Shown here in pieces: positions 21,750-31,626 of a stretch of 64,000 nt of DNA. How positions within the stretch are numbered: position 1 is the first letter of the stretch; every line of letters starts with the position of its first letter. The notes beneath the pieces are model-generated. The model was not told where the DNA came from, ran no database searches, and worked only from the letters and a program-made list of their open reading frames with translations. The DNA is taken from the NCBI RefSeq assembly GCF_902167145.1, contig NC_050096.1:269598622-269662621 (forward strand). The letters run 5' to 3'. The position numbers and the translations under genes were made by a program. Source of the stretch: Zea mays. Its lineage: Eukaryota; Streptophyta; Magnoliopsida; Poales; Poaceae.

Positions 21750-24700
21750 TGTAACGCCCTGAATTTGGGGGTAGAATTTTTTTTCTTCTTTTCCCTCACC
21801 AAATTCAGGCGTTACCCTTTCCTTTTTCCTTTTTCCCCTCGCTAAACCTCGATCTTTTCCAAAGTATAGCGAGATTCGGCTTGAGGTCCCATGTAAAGCA
21901 AAACACTAAAATATTTTATTTTGTGTGATGCACCATGCCGAACCATGCATACCTTTTGATTGTTTAAAAATGTGAATACATTCATCTAGAGGAAAATAGA
22001 TTTTAGAAAAGGAAAACCTTTTCCTTCTCCTCTCCCCCTCCTTCCCCATTTTCGGCCCAGCCCCCCCCCTTCCCCCCGTGTGGGCCTCGTGGCGGCCCAG
22101 CCGCCCCCCTTCCCTTCCCGCCGTGGGCCGCCTGGCGGCCCAGCCGCGCGCCCCCACCCCCTTTGGGCCCAGCCGGCCCAACCGCCCCCTCCCCTTTTCT
22201 TTTTTCCAAAAATCCCCTCCCCGTGGGCCCCGCTCGTCATCCCCCTCTCTCTCTCCCTCACCCTAACCCTAGCCGCCGTCGCCCCCGTCCCGCCCCCGCG
22301 CCACCGCCGCCCCTCCCCGGCGCCGCCGCCGCGCCGGCCTCCCTCTCCGGTGAGGTTTCTCCCTCCCCCCTCCCTCCTCTCCTCCCCTCCCTCCTCCTTC
22401 CCTCCCGCCGGCGTCCCCCGCCCCCGCGCCATGGGCGCGCCCGCCTCGGCCCCGGCGAGCTCGGCCGCTCCGGCCGCCCCGCGCTCGGCCGCCCGCTCGG
22501 CCGCCCTCCCCGCGCCGCCCCCGGTCGTCCCCGGCCCGGCCGCCCCCGGCTCGGCGAGCTCGATCCCGGCCCCGGCCACCCCCGGCTCGACCGCCATCGG
22601 CCCCTCACGCCCGGCCGCCCGCTTGGCCGCCCGCCGCTCGGCCGCCCCGCCTCGGCCACCCCCGGACCTGGCGCGCCTCGCTCCGGCGAGCCCGCCCCTC
22701 GCCGCGCCCCTGCTGCCCCGGTTCGGCCGCCCCCGCGCGAGCCCCGCTCGGACCCTCGCGTCCGGCCACCCCCGTCCACCCCGCCCTCGGCCGCCTCGCC
22801 TCCGGCGAGCCCCTCGCCCGCTCGACCCCGCGCCGCCCCGGCGAGCTCGGCCGCCCCGTGCCCCGGCTCGACCGCTCCCGTCGCGACTCGGCTCGGCCAC
22901 CTGCCCCCGCGCCTGGCCTCGCCCGTGCTCGCTTGCCCCGGCACACTTGCCCGCTCGCCCCGCCGTGCCTTGCTCGCGTCGTGACGGCCCCGGCGTGGCC
23001 TCGAGCTCGGCCCAGCGTGCCTTTAGCGCGCGGCTTTGTGCTCGGCTAGCGCTCGGCCCCGACGTGCGCACGGCTAGTTCGTGGCATGTGCGTGCGGTCT
23101 CGCGCGCGTGCTCGCGTAGTGCTCGTGCCTTGGCACGACCTATCGTGCCCCCGTCTACCCCCAGACGCCCCATCTACCCCCCCCCCCCCCCCGTGTCCTA
23201 TGCGCGCTAATCACGTGTTTATATTAATAAGATAGGTGTCTCAATTTGGAAATTGGTTACGTTAGTTAATTTGTATAGCTAATTGCCTAACTCATTTAAT
23301 GTTAATATACTAAAAGTGGTCACGTTTACATTAGTGCATGTAGCTAATTCTTTTGTTAAGACCAATTGGAATTAGAACACGTGACGTCTAGTTATTCATC
23401 AACCCATAGTGCGTCTCGGGCATAAGCTTTAACTCTCGCGAGACCTTTTCTCATTTCTTTCTAACCATGGTAAGTTTCATTATCGTATGTGATATTCTAT
23501 GCATATTTACTTCATTTGTTCTCTCGTATGGTGTACTGTTTGTTCCCTAATTTGAATGGATGGATGTATGTATGCTTGCAATCGCATAGAGAACGATCCG
23601 GTCGAAGAGCCCGAGGAACTCGCAGGAGAAGCCCCTGAGCAGCAGTCGGTTGGTGGAGGCAAGTGTCCCTTGACCTATCTCTGTCCTATTCATTCTTTAA
23701 TTCACCTCCCGCTTTACATATTTATGCCTAAGGATTGACTAGCTTTTGTTATCCATGTCCTTGTTTACCTATTTGGGTTGGATTATTATTGTCTAGCTTT
23801 ATGCTATTGCTTAACTCTAATCAATGAACATGATGAGATTATCTATGATACGTTGTTTTCCCCTCTCTTATTATGATGTTATACTTGTGGTCTTCAAGGG
23901 GGCTCGAGCGGTTTCTCGAGTGCCTCTCCGTAAGGACCTGTTCTATGGATGACCGCCCGGGAAAATAGTGCAACCATGAGGGTGGAATGGGATACCCTTA
24001 GCTGAATAATTAGAGGATCCGAGGTGTAGTTCACTTAGCCGTCGTGCCGTCAATGGGGCTTGGTGTATGCGGCTCGCTCTGCCAAGTTTGGGTTCGCCCC
24101 TTGGGGACGAGTGCGGTGCATTTAGGAAACCTAACGGGTGGCTACAGTCCCGGGGAATCTTTGTAAAGGCTACGTAGTGATACCCTGCTAGACCACCTAG
24201 GTAGTGGTTAATGGGGAGTAGCTCTCTCCGGGCAGAATGGGAATCACGGCTTGTGGGTAAAGTGCACAACCTCTGCAGAGTGTTTGAAAAACTGATATAT
24301 CAGCCGTGCTCGCGGTTATGAGCGGCCAAGGGAGCTCCAGTGATTAGTGGTACTTGATCAGAGACATTATGGTACAGGAGGCTATGAGATCGATGGTTTT
24401 GGTTATGACTATGGTGCTGGTAAGTGGTATTCTTTCCGTTTGGAAAGGGTACATCGGGCTAATAACTTGGGTTAATGTTAAAACCTGGCTTTCTACTAGT
24501 AAATAATAATCTGACCAACTAAAAGCAACTGCTTGACTTATCCCCACATAAAGCTAGTCCACTACAGCCAAACAGGATACTTGTTGAGTATGTTGATGTG
24601 TACTCACCCTTGCTCTACACACCAAACCCCCCCATCCCAGGTTGTCAACATTGCAACCACTGCTCAGGAGAAGGCGAAGCTGTGGAAGGAGACTTTTAGG

Positions 24701-24986
24701 AGTTCCAAGACTACGACTAGTTCTAGGCGTGGGTTAGCGGCAACCCCCAAGTCGGCTGCCTGTGAAGGCCGCGTTTATCTACGTTTCTTTTCCGCACTTT
24801 GATTTATTGTAAAGACTATATGGACGTCTCAGACGTATGATGTAATCGACTATTATTTCCCATTTTAATACTATTTTGAGCACTGTGTGATGATGTCCAT
24901 GTTATGTAACTGCTGTGTACGTGAATAACTGATCCTGGCACGTACATGGTTCGCATTCGGTTTGCCTTCTAAAACCGGGTGTGACA
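21750..24986 (+). repeat. T4 5' LTR (3237 bp)
   Basis: Pairs with 50239-53567. It begins with a hairpin (GTAACGCCCTGAATTT at 21751-21766 against AAATTCAGGCGTTAC at 21801-21815), then a very C-rich, CpG-dense block at about 22020-23200, then AT-rich U3/R-U5-like sequence. Consensus splice donors GGTAAGT occur at 23469 and 24419. Confidence 0.94.
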
Positions 24987-24990
24987 TAAG

Positions 24991-25010
24991 TGGTATCAAA
25001 GCCGTGCTGA
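24991..25010 (+). other. T4 primer binding site (initiator tRNA-Met)
   Basis: TGGTATCAAAGCCGTGC starts four bases after the 5' LTR. It matches the plant initiator tRNA-Met 3' end complement closely. Confidence 0.85.
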
Positions 25011-25246
25011 CTGTAGGACCGCTAACCTAGAATAGAATGGTCGTTCTAAGGACTATAGACCTCTGTCCCTGCCTTGACTTTGATATCCCTTCAAAAGTTG
25101 GTCATACCGACCAAACCTATGTTCTACTATATATTATACCTTGCTGAAAATTGTGTTTTATTCTAATCCTTCATTTATTTATGATCCATTATTTGTTGGT
25201 CATATTAATTCTGCTCTCACCCTTTTGCTTGCGATGTCTTTTGTAG

Positions 25247-26213
25247 ATGGCTCGACTTAGACACACTGCACAAAAGTCCGTCATCCCCTTCTTACCCTCC
25301 CGCCTTGCTGAGCGTCCGCTTCGTCGCCCCGTGGCCGGACAGTCCAGCCACTTGGAGAGACTGCATGAGGAGCAGGAGCGTCGACGACAGGAGCAGCAGG
25401 GCTCTTCTTTCTCGCTCCAACAGGAGATAGAGTCCGTGAGGAGCTGCTCCCCTGTGCTTCCCCTGGAGGCGCCCCCTGCACCACCACTAGGCGCCCAGCT
25501 TCTGGAGTAGCTGCTGGAGGAGACCCAGATGACGGAGGTGGCGACGACAGCTCGAGCCACGACACCGACTTCTCTGCTGACCATGAGCCGAAAGGATGGG
25601 TTGCTCGACCCATCGCTCGCGACGCTACTCGCGGGTGTCTCTTCCACGATGCGCTCGACACCCTGCTACGTCGGGCACTTAACCAGCGTACTTGGTCCAT
25701 CGAGTATCGCTGTGTGGTCTACCAGCATAGTCGCGGGGTCTACCCGGACCGCTGGGAGGCGACCTGCTTGGTGCGCCGCCCGGAGAACAGTCTCCAGGGT
25801 GCAGAGGCCTGCTCAGAGCACTATTCTATCTCTTAGCGGGACTCAGCTGAGGCGGCCATGCAAGATGTTGCATGGCGTGCGCTTTCGCACTACTGCTTGG
25901 TTCTCGGTGGGGTAGCTGACGGTCTTGACCTGAAGTATTACCCCCGTCGTCCATCTAGCAGCACAGGAGGCGTGATTGTTTCACCTGTCGGTGAGGACAA
26001 TCCTAGGTTGAGCAGCACAGTCAACCTAGCCGCCATGCTAAACACGGAGCTGGACCATGCATTAGACGAGCTGAGTAGGGCTCGTGCTGAGATCGCCCTA
26101 CTGCGGGCTGAGCGTGCGGAACGTCGTCACCTGGATGATGGTTCCCCCGCTCCCGTCGGGACTCAGCACCCGTACCGCTCACCTCGGCGTGGACACCAGC
26201 CTTATGGCAACCC
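25247..26213 (+). pseudogene. T4 orf0, main part (extra ORF upstream of gag)
   Basis: An extra coding region precedes gag, as reported for Del-type rice elements such as RIRE3. It starts at the ATG 25247-25249. The first segment (to about 25440-25520) is in one frame; after a one-base shift the rest reads in the frame of 25522. That frame includes EYRCVVYQHSRGVYPDRWEA, a motif around LSHYCLVLGG and a charged, coiled-coil-like stretch (HALDELSRARAEIALLRAER). A TAG at 25834-25836 interrupts it. T5 is inserted at 26213; the reading frame resumes at 35701 and stops at TAG 35732-35734. The function of orf0 proteins is not established. A splice-acceptor-like TGTCTTTTGTAG directly precedes the ATG. 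Confidence 0.7.
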
Positions 26214-27545
26214 TGATAGTCGCCTAGAGGGGGGGTGAATAGGGCGAAACTGAAATTCTCAAAAATAATCACAACTACAAGCCGGGTTAGCGTTAGAAAT
26301 ATAATCGAGTCCACGAGAGAGGGCGGAAAACAAATCGCAAGCAAATAATGAAGTGAGACACGCGGATTTGTTTTACCGAGGTTCGGTTCTCTCAAACCTA
26401 CTCCCCGTTGAGGAGGCCACAAAGGCCGGGTCTCTTTCAACCCTTCCCTCTCTCAAACGGTCCCTTGGACCGAGTGAGCTTCTCTTCTCAAATCACTTGG
26501 GAATCAAACTTCCCGCAAGGGTCACCACACGATTGGTGCCTCTTGCCTCAATTACAAGTGAGTGTTTGATCACAAGAAAGAATGCGAAAGAAAAGAAGCG
26601 ATTCAAGCGCAAGAGCTCAAATGAACACTACAAATCACTCTCTCTAGTCACTAGGGCTTTGTGTGGAGTTGGGAGAGGATTTGATCTCTTTTTGGTGTGC
26701 TTTGCAATGAATGCTAGCTCTTGTATAGTGGTTGGAAGCTGGAAAACTTGGATGCAATGAATGGTGGGGTGGTTGGGGTATTTATAGCCCCAACCACCAA
26801 ACTTGACCGTTGGCTGGGCTGTCTGCTTGATGGCGCACGGACAGTCCGGTGCACACCGGACAGTCCGGTGCCCCCTGCCACGTCATCACTGCCGTTGGAT
26901 TTTGACCGTTGGAGCTTCTGACTTGTGGGCCCGCCTGGGTGTCCGGTGCACACCGGACAGGTACTGTTTGCTGTCCGGTGTGCCAGTATGGGCGCGCCTG
27001 ACTTCTGCGCGCACAGAGCGCGCATTAAATGCACGACAGAGAGCCGTTGGCACGGAGATAGCCGTTGCTCCGGAGTCGCACCGGACAGTCCGGTGTACAC
27101 CGGACAGTCCGGTGAATTATAGCGGACTGGCCGTTGGAGTTTCCCGAAGCTGGCGAGTTCCTGAGGCTGCTCCTCCTTGGCGCACCGGACACTGTCCGGT
27201 GTACACCGGACAGTCCGGTGAATTATAGCGCGAGTGCCTCTGGAAATTCCCGAAGGTGGCGAGTTTGCGTTGGAGTCCTCTGGTGCACCGGACATGTCCG
27301 GTGGTGCACCGGACACTGTCCGGTGGCACACCGGACAGTCCGGTGCGCCAAACCAGAGGTGCCTTCGGTTGGCCCTTTGCTCCTGTGTTGAATCCAAATT
27401 TGATCTTTTTATTGGCTGAGTGTGAACCTTTAACCACCTGTATAATCTATACACTTGGGCCATCTGGTTAGTCCAATAAATTTGTGTTGGGCAATTCAAC
27501 CACCAAAATTAATTAGGGACTAGGTGTAAGCCTAATTCCCTTTCA
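26214..27545 (-). repeat. T5 3' LTR (1332 bp)
   Basis: Pairs with 34366-35695. It contains the hairpin-framed TATA box (arms 26768-26778 and 26788-26798) and the palindrome array at 26835-27345. Confidence 0.95.
26835..27345. repeat. palindrome array in T5 3' LTR
   Basis: At least eight copies or variants of CACCGGACAGTCCGGTG, some with a two- or three-base centre (CACCGGACACTGTCCGGTG, CACCGGACATGTCCGGTG). Several are paired with only a two- to three-base gap. The first copy is damaged (CACGGACAGTCCGGTG). Such repeated palindromic motifs are described for Sirevirus LTRs. Confidence 0.9.
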
Positions 27546-28370
27546 ATCTCCCCCTTTTTGGTGATTGATGCCAACACAAACCAAAGCAAATATAGAAGTG
27601 CATAATTGAACTAGTTTGCATAATGTAAGTGTAAAGGTTGCTTGGAATTGAGCCAATATTAATACTTTACAAGATATGCATGGATTGTTTCTTTCTTAGA
27701 TAACATTTTGGACCACGCTTGCACCACATGTTTTGTTTTTGCAAACTCTTTTGGAAATCCTTTTCAAAGTTCTTTTTGCAAATAGTCAAGGGTAAATGAA
27801 TAAGAGTTTGCAAAGCATTTTCAAATTTTGAAATTTTCTCCCCCTGTTTCAAGTGCTTTTCCTTTGACTAAACAAAACTCCCCCTAAATGAAATCATCCT
27901 CTTAGTGTTCAAGAGGGTTTTGATGATTCAAATTGAAATACTATTTTCTCCCCCTTTTGAACTCAAAAAGATACCAATTGAAAAATATTCTTGGAAAACA
28001 CTAATTTTTTGAAATTGGTGGTGATGCGGTCCTTTTGCTTTGGGCTCATACTTTCTCCCCCTTTGGCATGAATCACCAAAAACGGAATCATTAGAGCCCT
28101 CGAAGTGCTATCTTCCCCTTTGGTCATAAATAAATGAGTTAAGATTATACCAAAGACGAAGTCCTTTTGTTTTCTCCCCCAAAGATAGAGAGTCTCTTGG
28201 AGCGACGGCGAAGGATGAGTTACGGAGTGGAAGCCTTTGTCTTCGCCGAAGACTCCAATTCCCTTTCAATATACCTATGACTTGGTTTGAAATACTCTTG
28301 AAAACACATTAGTCATAGCATATACAAAAGAGACATGATCAAAGGTATATTTATGAGCTATGTGTGCTAG
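27546..28370 (-). other. T5 3' untranslated region with multiple polypurine tracts
   Basis: The primary tract, AAAAAGGGGGAGAT on the minus strand, abuts the 3' LTR (27546-27559). Further runs of the same form (AAAAGGGGGAGA and close variants) occur at about 27833-27846, 27945-27958, 28051-28066 and 28171-28184. There is no protein-coding frame. Confidence 0.8.
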
Positions 28371-31300
28371 TTAGCAAAAGAAATTCCTAGAATCAAGAAT
28401 ATTGAGCTCATGCCTAAGTTTGGTAAAAGTTTGTTCGTCAAGAGGCTTGGTAAAGATATCGGCTAATTGATCTTTAGTGTTAATGTATGCAATCTCGATA
28501 TCTCCCTTTTGTTGGTGATCCCTAAGAAAATGATACCGAATGGCTATGTGCTTAGTGCGGCTATGCTCGACGGGATTGTCGGCCATTTTAATTGCACTCT
28601 CATTATCACATAGCAAAGGGACTTTGGTTAATTTGTAACCGTAGTCCCGCAGGGTTTGCGTCATCCAAAGCAATTGAGCGCAACAATGACCTGCGGCAAT
28701 ATACTCAGCTTCGGCGGTTGAAAGAGCGACCGAATTTTGCTTCTTTGAAGCCCAAGACACCAAGGATCTTCCCAAGAACTGGCAAGTCCCCGATGTGCTC
28801 TTTCTATTAATCTTACACCCTGCCCAATCGGCATCCGAATAACCAATCAAATCAAATGTGGATCCCCGAGGATACCAAAGCCCAAACTTAGGTGTATAAG
28901 TCAAATATCTCAAGATTCGTTTTACGGTCGTAAGGTGTGATTCCTTAGGGTCGGCTTGGAATCTTGCACACATGCAAACGGAAAGCATAATGTCCGGTCG
29001 AGATGCACATAAATAAAGCAATGAACCAATCATCGACCGGTATACCTTTTGATCCACAGACTTACCTCCCGTGTTGAGGTCGAGATGCCCATTAGTTCCC
29101 ATGGGTGTCTTGATGGGTTTAGCGTCCTTCATTCCAAATTTGGTTAGAATGTCTTGAGTGTACTTTGTTTGGCTAATGAAGGTGCCCTCTTGGAGTTGCT
29201 TGACTTGGAATCCTAGAAAATACTTCAACTCCCCCATCATAGACATCTCGAATTTCTGTGTCATGATCCTACTAAATTCTTCACATGTAGATTCGTTAGT
29301 AGACCCAAATATAATATCATCAACATAAATTTGGCATACAAACAAATCATTATCAAGAGTTTTAGTGAACAAAGTAGGATCGGCCTTGCCGACTTTGAAG
29401 CCATTTGCAATAAGGAAATCTCTAAGACATTCATACCATGCTCTTGGGGCTTGCTTGAGCCCATAAAGCGCCTTAGAGAGCTTATAGACATGGTTAGGGT
29501 ACTTACTATCTTCAAAGCCGGGAGGTTGCTCAACATAGACCTCTTCCTTGATTGGTCCATTTAGGAAGGCACTTTTCACATCCATTTGATAAAGCTTAAA
29601 GCCATGGTAAGTAGCATAGGCTAATAATATGCGAATTGACTCAAGCCTAGCTACGGGTGCATAGGTTTCACCGAAATCCAAACCTTCGACTTGGGAGTAT
29701 CCCTTGGCCACAAGTCGAGCTTTGTTCCTTGTCACCACACCATGCTCATCTTGCTTGTTGCGGAAGACCCATTTGGTTCCTACAACATTTTGGTTAGGAC
29801 GTGAAACTAAATGCCATACCTCATTTCTAGTGAAGTTGTTGAGCTCCTCTTGCATTGCCACCACCCAATTCGAATCTTGTAGTGCTTCCTCTACCCTGTG
29901 TGGCTCAACAGAGGATACAAACGAGTAATGTTCACAAAAATGTGCAATACGAGATCTAGTAGTTACCCCCTTATGAATGTCGCCGAGGATGGTGTCAACG
30001 GGGTGATCTCGTTGGATTGCTTGGTGGACTCTTGGGTGTGGCGGCCTTTGCTCTTCATCCTCCTTGTCTTGATCATTTGCATCTCCCCCTTGATCATTGC
30101 CGTCATCTTGAGGTGGCTCATTTGCTTGATCTTCTACTTCATCAACTTGAGCTTCATCCTCATTTTGAGTCGGTGGAGATGCTAGCGTGGAGGAGGATGG
30201 TTGATCTTGTGCATGTGGAGGCTCTTCGGATTCCTTAGGACACACATCCCCAATGGACATGTTCCTTAGCGCTATGCATGGAGCCTGTTCTTCACCTATC
30301 TCATCAAGATCAACTTGCTCTACTTGAGAGCCGTTAGTCTCGTCAAACACAACGTCACAAGAAACTTCAACAAGTCCTGAGGACTTGTTAAAGACTCTAT
30401 ATGCCCTTGTGTTTGAGTCATATCCTAGTAAAAAGCCTTCTACAGTTTTAGGAGCAAATTTAGATTTTCTACCTCTTTTAACAAGTATAAAACATTTGCT
30501 ACCAAAAACTCTAAAATATGAAATATTTGGCTTTTTACCGGTTAGGAGTTCATAGGATGTCTTCTTGAGGATTCGGTGAAGGTACAACCGGTTGATGGCG
30601 TAGCAAGCGGTGTTGACGGCCTCGGCCCAAAACCGATCCGAAGTCTTGTATTCATCAAGCATGGTTCTTGCCATGTCTAATAGAGTTCGATTCTTCCTCT
30701 CCACTACACCATTTTGTTGTGGGGTGTAGGGAGAAGAGAACTCATGCTTGATGCCCTCCTCCTCAAGGAAGCCTTCAATTTGAGAGTTCTTGAACTCCGT
30801 CCCGTTGTCGCTTCTAATTTTCTTGATCCTTAAGCCGAACTCATTTTGAGCCCATCTCAAGAATCCTTTTAAGGTCTCTTGGGTATGAGATTTTTCCTGC
30901 AAAAAGAATACCCAAGTGAAGCGAGAATAATCATCCACAATAACTAGACAGTACTTACTCCCGCCGATGCTTATGTAAGCGATCGGGCCGAATAGATCCA
31001 TGTGTAGGAGCTCCAGTGGCCTGTCACTAGTCATGATGTTCTTGTGTGGATGATGAGCACCAACTTGCTTCCCTGCTTGGCATGCGCTACAAATCCTGTC
31101 TTTCTCAAAATGAACATTTGTTAATCCTAAAATGTGTTCTCCCTTTAGAAGCTTATGAAGATTCTTCATCCCAACATGGGCTAGTCGGCGGTGCCAGAGC
31201 CAACCCATGTTAGTCTTAGCAATTAAGCAAGTGTCGAGTTCAGCTCTATCAAAATCTACCAAGTATAGCTGACCCTCTAACACTCCCTTAAATGCTATTG

Positions 31301-31613
31301 AATCATCACTTCTTCTAAAGACAGTGACACCTACATCAGTGAATAAACAGTTGTAGCCCATTTGACATAATTGGGATACGGAAAGCAAATTGTAATCTAA
31401 TGAATCAACAAGAAAAACATTTGAAATGGAATGGTCAGGAGATATGGCAATTTTACCAAGACCTTTGACCAAACCTTGATTTCCGTCCCCGAATGTGATA
31501 GCTCGTTGGGGATCTTGGTTTTTCTCATATGAGGAGGACATCCTTTTCTCCCCTGTCATGTGGTTTGTGCATCCGCTGTCGAGTATCCAACTTGAGCCCC
31601 CGGATGCATACAC
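28371..31613 (-). CDS. T5 pol (protease, integrase, RT, RNase H)
   Basis: About 1080 residues without a stop. Domains in order: protease with the DSGCTNH motif at the N-terminus; the GAG-pre-integrase HHCC zinc region (RRLAHVG...CSACQAGK); the integrase core with Asp in HMDLFGP, Asp in RSDNGTEF and Glu in NGVVERKNR; an acidic, Gln/Asp-rich spacer; reverse transcriptase with YVDD near 29310-29325; and RNase H with SDADWAGC and STAEAEY. The frame differs from gag and is preceded in frame by TAG (31614-31616). The first codon after that is GTG, and the first ATG in frame is about 18 codons further, inside the protease. How pol is translated is therefore unclear; see the finding on this junction. 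Confidence 0.93.
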   Translation of the reverse strand: MYASGGSSWILDSGCTNHMTGEKRMSSSYEKNQDPQRAITFGDGNQGLVKGLGKIAISPDHSISNVFLVDSLDYNLLSVSQLCQMGYNCLFTDVGVTVFRRSDDSIAFKGVLEGQLYLVDFDRAELDTCLIAKTNMGWLWHRRLAHVGMKNLHKLLKGEHILGLTNVHFEKDRICSACQAGKQVGAHHPHKNIMTSDRPLELLHMDLFGPIAYISIGGSKYCLVIVDDYSRFTWVFFLQEKSHTQETLKGFLRWAQNEFGLRIKKIRSDNGTEFKNSQIEGFLEEEGIKHEFSSPYTPQQNGVVERKNRTLLDMARTMLDEYKTSDRFWAEAVNTACYAINRLYLHRILKKTSYELLTGKKPNISYFRVFGSKCFILVKRGRKSKFAPKTVEGFLLGYDSNTRAYRVFNKSSGLVEVSCDVVFDETNGSQVEQVDLDEIGEEQAPCIALRNMSIGDVCPKESEEPPHAQDQPSSSTLASPPTQNEDEAQVDEVEDQANEPPQDDGNDQGGDANDQDKEDEEQRPPHPRVHQAIQRDHPVDTILGDIHKGVTTRSRIAHFCEHYSFVSSVEPHRVEEALQDSNWVVAMQEELNNFTRNEVWHLVSRPNQNVVGTKWVFRNKQDEHGVVTRNKARLVAKGYSQVEGLDFGETYAPVARLESIRILLAYATYHGFKLYQMDVKSAFLNGPIKEEVYVEQPPGFEDSKYPNHVYKLSKALYGLKQAPRAWYECLRDFLIANGFKVGKADPTLFTKTLDNDLFVCQIYVDDIIFGSTNESTCEEFSRIMTQKFEMSMMGELKYFLGFQVKQLQEGTFISQTKYTQDILTKFGMKDAKPIKTPMGTNGHLDLNTGGKSVDQKVYRSMIGSLLYLCASRPDIMLSVCMCARFQADPKESHLTTVKRILRYLTYTPKFGLWYPRGSTFDLIGYSDADWAGCKINRKSTSGTCQFLGRSLVSWASKKQNSVALSTAEAEYIAAGHCCAQLLWMTQTLRDYGYKLTKVPLLCDNESAIKMADNPVEHSRTKHIAIRYHFLRDHQQKGDIEIAYINTKDQLADIFTKPLDEQTFTKLRHELNILDSRNFFC

Positions 31614-31626
31614 CTACAAAACAAGT

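Noticed and set aside
21986..23210. Long open frames of 200-395 codons on both strands of the T4 5' LTR
   Set aside because: They are low-complexity Pro/Ala/Arg/Gly translations of a C-rich block, open in several frames on both strands at once, with no domain.
23900..24340. Structured-looking GC-balanced segment in the T4 LTR, considered as an rRNA or tRNA remnant
   Set aside because: It is part of the LTR, present in both copies, and has no recognisable rRNA core or tRNA cloverleaf motif.
26835..27345. Regularly repeated palindromes, considered as a CRISPR array
   Set aside because: Repeats are self-complementary, irregularly spaced, sit in retrotransposon LTRs and occur in a plant genome; there are no cas genes.
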